A DNA stretch of 64,000 bases from Macrostomum hystrix (lineage: Eukaryota; Platyhelminthes; Macrostomidae): positions 15,973,501-16,037,500 of the forward strand of contig CATNEN010000001.1 of the NCBI GenBank assembly GCA_950097015.1, in the 5' to 3' direction. How positions within the stretch are numbered: the stretch's first letter is position 1; every line of letters starts with the position of its first letter. The translations under genes and the position numbers were made by a program. The notes beneath the pieces are model-generated. The model saw nothing but the letters and a program-made list of their open reading frames with translations. It was not told the origin of the DNA and did not search any database. Shown in pieces: positions 56,333 to 64,000 of this stretch.

Positions 56333-57798
56333 ATGGACCATCAGCAGTCTGGAGAGGAAAGGTGAGTTATGTGACTTCTACTCGGCCCCCCAAGGCCGGT
56401 TATTAAGGATAATTGCGAGGGTTATGTCATAATAATTAGGATAACTAGAGTCCCCCTTACCCACGGCACGCCTATTTATCCCAAAAATTTGGAATTGACC
56501 CCGACCCGAAACTGCGAAAAGAGGCCAGGTAATATTTGAACTGACAAACTCGCCTATAACTTACATATACTGCTATAGCTACCTCACCGTTGTTTACTGG
56601 TACAACACTTCCTTGAATCATGTTTGTTAATTTCCAAGAAACATAATTTGCGTGATTAACGAGTTTGGCAATACATAATTTCAGGCATCAAAGAAAAAAT
56701 CGGCCGGGAGAAAAAAGGGTCGGGCCGACGCCCGTCCCTTGCGGGCCCCGCCCCGCCCCCCGCCACCGCCAACGCCGCCGCCATCGCCGCCACCGTCCAG
56801 GCCGGCCACCAGGGCTTCATATGCCCGGGTGGCCGGCGCTCCCCCCCCGATCCCGACCCAGCCTGCCCCTGCCCCAGTCCGCCCTCTTCTCCCCGCCCAA
56901 CCCAACCTTCCAGCCCGCCCAACCCAACCTTCCAGCCCGCCCCATCCCTCCTCAACCCAACCCAGGCCCACAACCCACCCTCACCACCCCTGCCCCAGTC
57001 GGCCAACCGCCCCGTCCAGCCCGCCCCATCCCTCCTCAACCCAACCCAGGCCCACAACCCACCCTTACCACCCTGCCCCAGTCGGCCAACCCCCCCGTCC
57101 AGCCCGTCCCATCCCTCCCCAACCCAACCCAGGCCCAGCCCACCCTCCCCCCCATCCCCAGCAGCAGCAGAGTCGCCGCGGCCGCCCTCATCATCGGGGA
57201 GGCCGCAAGTGGCGCAGTTGGAAGATGAATGTGAGTTTCTGTGCCTTTAAATAGTGCTGTTGACAGTGACCCTCCTAACTTTATAAATTAATTCTTCAGT
57301 GCAGTCAATAGCAGAAATATGCATTTATTCGTTGATTCGGGGTTTTGGGATTTACAGCTTTAATCCCAGATCCCAAGTCCTTCTCTGATCCCAAATCCTT
57401 CTCCAAAATCCCACTTCTTCAGTTATTGACTTTATCATGCAATCATCCCCGTTCATTAGTTATCCCATTTCATGAGTTATCCCCGTTTATCAGTTATACA
57501 GTTATGCAGGATTGTACTAACAACCGTCCTTGCTCTATATTTTTTGTTTTAAAAATTTGCAGAGAGACAGCGTGCGAGCTTACCTGCTCTTGATGGAGCA
57601 GGTAAAACTTCGCTCGCTGTCGGCGTATTGTCGAGGGTGAGTTAACTTTTTATCAATGTTAATTTCACAGCTAATGATGGAATTCTCTAAATCAATTCAA
57701 TTGCCAGAAGGTCTTGTATTTTGCAGCAATTTCGGTTTCATGCCACCGCCGTGGCATTGGGGCCCGGGCGGGCCCGGTGGTGGGGGCATCGCTTTCTG
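56333..57798 (+). CDS. Multi-exon gene encoding a proline-rich, C-terminally glycine-rich protein, function unknown
   Basis: Consistent exons: 56685-57230 (182 codons, phase 0/0; acceptor aatttcag, donor gtgagt), 57563-57636 (phase 0 to 2; acceptor atttgcag, donor gtgagt) and 57727-57798 (acceptor ttttgcag, donor gtgagt). The product begins with a lysine/arginine-rich stretch (ASKKKSAGRKKGRADARPL), then a long Pro-rich segment with internal ~90 bp duplication, a basic RPHHRGGRKWRSWKMN, RDSVRAYLLLMEQ, and an aromatic/glycine segment (NFGFMPPPWHWGPGGPGGGG). A candidate first exon (ATG 56333, MDHQQSGEE, donor at 56362) is out of phase with this frame, so the true start is unresolved. The terminal exon may begin near 58456 or 58552. 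No known family recognised. Confidence 0.55.
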
Positions 57799-57799
57799 G

Positions 57800-59265
57800 T
57801 GAGTTCTGGCTATTCTGCCAACAAATAAATACGCTATTTTCTGTCTATGTGTGCCTGATCCTGTCTATCTGCCCTGCCCCTGCGTAAATCAGGCAATTTC
57901 ATTGGCCACAAGTGTTAGAAAAAAGGAAGAAATGAGCTCCGCTTCCAGTCCAAATTTTAATTTTAGAATGTGACTAGCAATTAAGCCGCCCCGAGTTATT
58001 CAGTTATTCAAAAATTCGTCACAAACTAATTCGTCACTTCGTCAGATATCCTCTTCAGCAGCTATCCCCTTTCACCAGTTATCCCTCGTCTACAGTTATC
58101 CCATATCGGCAGAAATCCCATTTCATCAGATAGCCCACTCCAGGAGTAATCCCACTTAACCTATTATCTTACTTCAGCAGTTCCAATGTCAGCAGTTATC
58201 TAACTTCATCAGTAATTCAACTTCTGCAGTTTTCCCAGTGCAGCAGTTATCCCACTTCAGCAGTTATCCCACATCAGGGGTAGCAGGGGCCATCAGATTA
58301 GCGAGTTTAAAAAATATGTTTATCCAGACGCAAATGTATTTTATCTTCAAGGGCAATAAATTTCGAAGGTCCCAGCGAAAAAAGTAAATTTCTATGTGCA
58401 TCCGTTTAAAAAAGACATCGCGTAGAAAAGTGGCCTTTAATATAATTTACAGTCTTTAAGTGCCGCGTCCTTCTACTCTAGTAGTCCTTGCAAATAACTA
58501 CTAATTTTGACTACTAACTAAACTTTTCCGTTTAGCTTCCAGTGCAGATGCTGCTATATAGGGGTCCTTTGACTAAACCCTTCTCACACCGAGCCAAACT
58601 AACGACCGTTTAATTTATCGATCCTTCCAAACCAAAAATATTTGTCAGTCATTTAACACCCACCCCATTCCCAAAACCCCATATTCGCGTGCGATTCGCT
58701 GTGATTCATTTAATGACACCCACCCTATTTCCCAAACCCCATAATCGCGTGTCCTCTCTGTCTTGAGGCTCCTGGCTTGCCTATTATGGTGTCCTGCATA
58801 TCACACCATCTATTTAACACAAGACCAGAACAAAGACGCTCGTTCAGTCTCGACTCTCAAACTATTTTGTCATTAGACAGTGGACTTGTTGATTCTACTA
58901 AGAAAGAAAATTGTTTATCGAATCTAATAAACTTCAGTACATCTTTATTTTTATAACGTTGAGATTTGCAAAGACTATCTGAGATTGAGAAAAACAGAAG
59001 AACTCTGAGAAGAACATATTCTCATCGCATTCTCCCTAACTCTCCTCTTTATTAAAGACCAAGGAACAACTAAACATCATTATTTCGTTTCTTTTATTAA
59101 AAATGGCTAATTTTGTTGACTATATTATTGACTATTTTCGTATTGTGGATTGTTCATATTGTTCATTGTTTAATTCGGGCAGACAGGAGGTAGTGAGGGG
59201 CAGAGAGGAGAGAATTGAGATCATGGGATTAGAATTGAGATCATGGCATTGGAAAGGGGATCGTG
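57800..59265. other. Spacer with degenerate repeats, possible last exon of the proline-rich gene
   Basis: A loose ~18 bp repeat (cagcagttatcccacttc and variants) occupies about 58040-58280, with related words at 57440-57500. Around 58640-58760 a ~63 bp segment with cacccaccc and aaaccccata is duplicated. Acceptor-like sites at 58455 and 58551 could open a short final exon. No other gene seen. Confidence 0.5.
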
Positions 59266-59269
59266 GGAT

Positions 59270-59880
59270 TGGAAAGTGGTCAGTGCCCTCCTTACTAGAA
59301 AGGGGCCAGTTCCCTCCCTGTTAGAGTGATCAGTGCCCTCCCTGCTAGAAGGGGTCAGCGCCCTCCCTGCTAGAGAGGGGTCAGTGCCCTCCCTGCTAGA
59401 GGGGCCAGTTCCCTCCCTGCTAGAGTGATCAGTGCCCTCCCTGCTAGAGTGATCAGTGCCCTCCCTGCTAGAGAGGGGTCAGTGCCCTCCCTGCTAGAGA
59501 GGGGTCAGTGCCCTCCATGCTAGAGTGATCAGTGCCCTCCCTGCTAGAGAGGGGTCAGTGCCCTCCCTGCTAGAGAGGGGTCAGTGCCCTCCCTGCTAGA
59601 GGGGCCAGTTCCCTCCCTGCTAGAGTGATCAGTGCCCTCCCTGCTAGAGTGATCAGTGCCCTCCCTGCTAGAGAGGGGTCAGTGCCCTCCCTGCTAGAGA
59701 GGGGTCAGTGCCCTCCCTGCTAGAGTGATCAGTGCCCTTCCTGCTAGAGAGGGGTCAGTGCCCTCCCTGCTAGAGGGGCCAGTTCCCTCCCTGCTAGAGT
59801 GATCAGTGCCCTCCCTGCTAGAGTGATCAGTGCCCTCCCTGCTAGAGGGGTCAGTGCCCCCATGAGGGGACCAGTGCCCT
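59270..59880 (+). repeat. ~24-26 bp minisatellite
   Basis: About 24 units of cagtgccctccctgctagag preceded by variable linkers: tgat, ggggt or ggggc. The linker pattern itself repeats (the order gat-gat-ggt-ggt-gat recurs), showing higher-order duplication. A caggcagg/cagacagg microsatellite follows at about 59883-59940. Confidence 0.93.
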
Positions 59881-59944
59881 CAGGCAAGCAGGCAGGCAGG
59901 CAGGTAGGCAGACAGACAGGTAGACAGACAGGACAGGAGCAGAT

Positions 59945-60745
59945 ATCTACCCCATACTTTACTTGTATGGCTTACTAAATCTAGCCCAAATCTACCAAAC
60001 CCAACCCCAACCCCACCCAATGCAGCCTCCTCTCCACTCCACCCTAGCTCTCCACCCTCTAAGCTTCTACTCTTCTACTTACACTTCCACTTCTTCCATG
60101 TGTTCATGAGCCATGACCCATGTGCTCAAATATCTATCTGGCCTACAAGATAGAAATGTTTACCAACCCTGTCCTAATAGGTCAGTGTCCATAGATCTTA
60201 TATTCCCTAGAATCTAAGTCTTGCATTTTCGGTCAGACATACAAATTATTCCAGATTCCGAGCTGACTCTTTACCCTACTGTTAGTAGACTTTATTGTTT
60301 GTGGTGAAAAAGAAATAGTTAAGAAAAAGTTGAAATACTTTTATATTTTAATTTATAAGCTTTCATATGGATTGAGGATATTAGATGGGCTGTTTAGAAA
60401 GCAGAACTAGAAGCCGCGCACAAAATTGTTAAGTCTGGGAATGTGTTAAGAACCGTAATCCGGCTTTCAAAAATATTTGTAAATGCTGTCATGTATTTCA
60501 CGTAACAAGCTGAGCTTGGCGATAAAAAAGGTGCTAATATTAATTCTAACAATGCTAATTCTTCCTCCTGGGCTAGAATATTAGCACGGTGAGTGCGAAA
60601 AGTGTGCTCCATACAGGAAAGGGGCACTGATTTCTGGGATAGGTTTGCACAAGTATGGCTTTTGAAAGAGAGCAAGAAAATGACGGCTAAGTTTCTTGCG
60701 CCAAGCCCATTTTACCAAATAGGGCTTAGACAACAGAAGAAAGCT
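59945..60745. other. Spacer upstream of U1
   Basis: AT-rich, no gene recognised. The ~100 bp immediately before 60748 should contain the snRNA promoter elements (PSE-like), but I cannot identify them with confidence. Confidence 0.4.
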
Positions 60746-60747
60746 TC

Positions 60748-60910
60748 ATACTTACCTGGCGCGGGGGATACCGTGATCAAGAAGGCGGTGCCTCCAGGAC
60801 GAGGCATGTACATTGCACTCCGTATGGGCTGACTCCTGCGACTACCCCAAATCGGGGTGGCTCGAGCGCATAATTTTTGGTAGTGGGGACAAGCGTTCGC
60901 GCTGTCCCTT
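60748..60910 (+). ncRNA. U1: U1 spliceosomal snRNA
   Basis: It starts ATACTTACCTG, the perfect 5' splice-site recognition sequence. The stem-loop I region (gataccgtgatcaagaaggc) matches the U1-70K site with one change from the vertebrate loop, and stem-loop II has attgcactcc, the U1A-binding loop. Stem III, the Sm site AATTTTTGG (60872-60880) and the terminal hairpin ggggacaagcgttcgcgctgtccc follow in order. The length of about 163 nt equals that of metazoan U1. There are no obvious disabling changes, so it may be a functional copy. snRNA genes are often multicopy, and pseudogenes exist. Confidence 0.95.
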
Positions 60911-60911
60911 T

Positions 60912-61669
60912 CCTAACAAATCAGAAAAAGATTGCCAAAGTGTTTAGCTTGATTATTGATTAAAACATTGACTGATTAAGACTCTAAACTGAGCAAGAAA
61001 CTGAGAAGAGCCAAAGCTAGAAGCTAGACTGGACCGAGGCTAGCCCAAAAAAGAGATCTAACTGCTGTCTGGCTAAAAGTGCAGCCGCGCTTAAAATACT
61101 ACTCAGGATAGTGTATATAATAGGTAAGTGTTGTATAGTTAGGTTAGGTAGTGGTGGTGAAGATAGAATATAATTGTTGGCTTTTTTGGTTGGCAGAATC
61201 TTTGCCGTAAAGACGGTCTAAGTGCGAAATTCAGCCTAGTTCTTAGCAATCAAAAGTTTGCATACATTTTCTCATCAAAATTACAAGTCAAAATTGCCTA
61301 AATCCAACTAAATACTTGTACCAAAGTTAAAGCCACTTACCAGATTGCTTTAACCTCTAAAGTTCGCTAACTAGCATCAGCACTCGTTAATTAGGACTTA
61401 ATACTTTTAAATTTCTAGGAAACTAGAGCATTAGGCCATTCTTAATACTCACAAATTAACAAAAGTGACATTTGAAAAGTTCGGCAACTAAGCCAACTTA
61501 TCTAAATCTAAATACTTACTACTTACTTACTTATACTTATTCTTACATAAACTAATTATTACTACTCGCTTTACTTGCTTATTCGTTTACATTTCTCTAA
61601 AAATTGCTTACAAGTTTTAAGCTACTAACAGTAGCAACCACCGCGAAAAAACCAAACACAAAAATACAT
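60912..61669. other. Spacer between U1 and LTR copy C
   Basis: AT-rich non-coding sequence with simple acttactta-like repeats near 61500-61560. No feature recognised. Confidence 0.5.
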
Positions 61670-61673
61670 ATTT

Positions 61674-63993
61674 TGAAATAGCTGCGGGTTTGCAATCCGA
61701 TGATCTGTCCTCGTGAAAGAAAGGAGTGTGGGGATGGCGATAGAGTCGGAAGTCATACCGCAAGGGCTCGCGAATTGCCGCGGAAAGAGGGACGAAGGGA
61801 GAGATGAAGGGAGAGACAGTGGATGCAGGGAGTGGTCCTCTCGGCCTCAGGCTGGCCAGTCCCACTCAACCCATAGGCCACAGGCATGACTGCCGTGCCT
61901 ACCCCAAGCAGTGCTCGAAACCGGCTAAAAGTCTAAATAGATGTCGGACTACCCTCAGACGGATAGGACAGGGCTATGCAGCCTACTGTCATCAGTAGCA
62001 TGTTCGTAACTGACCCCTAAACTCGGTAGCAGTGGTCGACTCGGCCTAGGCTCTTGTCTTAGAAATGCGGAAAGGCTATCGGCAAAGCGGAAAATGATCT
62101 AGGGTAGCGCCACCACCCAATGCGCCTACGTGGCCACCGCAGACATTTGGGAACTTGGGTCCCCGGAGCTCGCGGCTCCTAGTTTGTCACACAGATCTTA
62201 GACAAGCCGAAAAAATAGAGCCTTCTGTAACTTCCGTTTTAGACTAGGGCGAAGACCCCAGAATGGATCGAGACACGCCTCACCAGGGGATTCCTGAATT
62301 TGCGCTACAGTGGTCTAGAAAGGTGGTACTCAGAACCTGAAAGTGAAATCCCTAGCCAGAGTCCTACTCATGAAACATCAGACACATTCGGTACATTAGA
62401 CTGCAGCCTACACATTAGATAACTAGCAATCCGGTCTGTGTGAGTTGAGGAAAACAGAGGCAGGAGAGGTTAAGCTGAACACTGGCTGAGTGATTATGCG
62501 AGCGTAAGATTAAAAGATCATCACCCCCCACTTCCCTGGCGGTGGAAGCGGGAGGGGGAACGGAAGGGAAACTCAATTAGCAGGGGAGCTTGACACGCAC
62601 TCCCAGTTCCGCTAGGAAACGAGGAAAACCCGCCAGGGAATTCCCCACCCCTGGGCAGAAAGAAAACACGTGCTACACTCCGCATTTTACTTGCAAATCC
62701 CTAGCTCCATATTACTCTCACGCGCGCTTACAATTGCCTTCCTGCCGCAGCTTTCAGCTCGGCTGTGCCAGAGCCCGCCCCCTAGGCGATTAGCCACTCA
62801 TGACCGAGGGCTGTCTATTGATAAAATAAAGGTAAAAAGGAGACATAATAAAAGAAGTTAAGTTGTTATAAAGTTAAGCCCAATAAGTTAAAAGTGCTTA
62901 GATTGGATAGTTTATTAGGCGAAACAATCCCTAGCTTCCCTCCCACTAAAATGCCGCCTAACCAATAGAAAGCCCCTTAGGAGCAATAATTGCAAACCGC
63001 TGCGCGGATTACTTATCTGGAGTCGCTTCGGCCGCGTGCTGCAATCCCGTCGATCTCGGGGAAGGGGATCGGGTAAAATAGCAAAAGCCGGAAGGGAGAG
63101 ATGCTGCGAGTCGGCAGGGGCCAACACGCTTGGAGCTCAAGGCTCAATTTAGCAGCTCACCTAAAGAGGTGGCTCGCGCTCAGGGGGAATGGGGACAGGC
63201 AATGGGCCTGCGCTAGCTGTGGAGCTATGAGCTCTAGGGTCTATGCCCTAAATGGGTCTGGGGGATAAGTCCTGGGTCCGGTGGGAGTCCGGCCCGGCAA
63301 AAGTAAGTCCGGCAGGGGAGAAGGGGAAGAGCCGGTGGGAGAAAAGAGGTCCTAGAGGGAGCAGCGCAGCGCGCTTGCTTAAATAGGCCTTGCAGCACGC
63401 CAACCCCGACATCCATCAAAGCAACCCACATTCGCGCCAGCCTGTCATCGAGGAATTGAAGCGGCGATTGCCGCCCCAATTGCCCAATGAACCGGCGGCG
63501 GGAAACGACAGATGTTCTGCGCGAACAGCCGTCGGCAGTCAGCCAGCGATTGTTACTCCGCCGGGACAATGGAAGCGCAGGCGCCGACCTGCCTACAGTG
63601 ATATTTACATGTATCTAAAGGAAGGAGGTCATAAAAGTCGAGCTGGGCTCGAATACTGTAAAGAAGCGGGGACATGAAGAATTTTATGATCACTCATAAC
63701 GCGTGAGTGAGCCCCTATATCTGATCGCGGTTTGGAGGGGAATTATGACCTAAACTAGTTCATACAGTAACATTATGGCCGCGATCAGTCATTCCTACGG
63801 GGAGTCTAGACAACTCCGGAGAGAGAGGATTCGGCAGCTACTGGATTCACCGCCGCCTCAAACCCGGCCCTAAGATTAATGATCTTGTTTTGTGACCAGC
63901 TGCTATGTGGGTCGCAATTATTAGTTACTTAAAAATTCGAAAAATTATGCTGGCTCACACTCCCACTCGATTCCCGCAGCACACTCCACATCA
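61674..63993. mobile_element. Solo-LTR-like element, copy C (2320 bp, TSD ATTT)
   Basis: Same family as 53184-55505 and nearly the same length. It begins TGAAATAGCTGCGGG and ends CACTCCACATCA, with perfect 4 bp flanks attt at 61670-61673 and 63994-63997. Orientation is the same as copy B. No internal coding region. Confidence 0.87.
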
Positions 63994-64000
63994 ATTTGAA

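Noticed and set aside
56333-56361. MDHQQSGEE exon as the definite first exon of the proline-rich gene
   Set aside because: Its donor is phase 2 while the next exon must start in phase 0; joined to that exon it reads a different frame that stops before 57230. It was kept only as a candidate.

Overview
This is eukaryotic, metazoan DNA: spliceosomal introns with GT-AG ends, a U1 snRNA gene, a tetraspanin, a Rab33-type GTPase, an Angel/CCR4-type nuclease and the APC/C subunit CDC26. It is also very rich in transposons and minisatellites. The TE mix (Penelope-like, Harbinger, Crypton, IS630/Tc1-like, Gypsy, an RNase H-bearing LINE, long-LTR solo LTRs, a tRNA SINE) fits an invertebrate with a bloated, repeat-rich genome. 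A free-living flatworm is my guess, but that is inference only and nothing in the window proves it.

Layout, part 1 (1-31 kb, gene-bearing and minisatellite-rich). 1-3203 is a transposon with ~245 bp inverted repeats that carries a decayed DDE transposase and, inside it, a decayed Crypton-like tyrosine recombinase. 3549-7263 is a five-exon tetraspanin whose first intron holds two copies of a MITE and whose last intron is a 42-43 bp minisatellite; inverted copies of that minisatellite lie just downstream. 11.3-12.4 kb holds a 27 bp minisatellite and a tRNA-derived SINE with a perfect 13 bp target duplication. 12.8-15.6 kb is a 21 bp minisatellite with a 798 bp higher-order duplication, and 16.7-17.5 kb is a second, unrelated 21 bp array. 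An angel-family gene (minus, 18171-19964) starts directly at the edge of a 33 bp minisatellite. A two-exon small membrane-protein gene, a 2.7 kb 11/15 bp satellite, CDC26, two more minisatellites and RAB33 (two exons, minus) follow.

Layout, part 2 (31-51 kb, nested transposons). A Penelope-like 3' fragment is interrupted by a 3.05 kb Harbinger with ACA target duplications. Next come a Gypsy element, then a full-length 6.5 kb LINE with 97 bp 5' monomers and a 13 bp target duplication. The LINE splits what looks like a protein-coding exon. A second Penelope-like element abuts a transposase fragment that resembles CACTA/EnSpm elements.

Layout, part 3 (51-64 kb). Three copies of a ~2.3 kb TG...CA repeat are present. 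Two are exact solo-LTR-like units with 4 bp target duplications (53184-55505 and 61674-63993); one is an older relic. Between them lie a proline-rich multi-exon gene of unknown function, more minisatellites, and a well-preserved U1 snRNA gene (60748-60910).

Most long open frames in this window are minisatellite artefacts: many repeat units are multiples of three without stop codons, so several frames stay open on both strands. The host genes that look real are the tetraspanin, angel, the small membrane protein, CDC26, RAB33, the proline-rich gene and U1. Nothing here is an operon; each gene appears to be transcribed alone.
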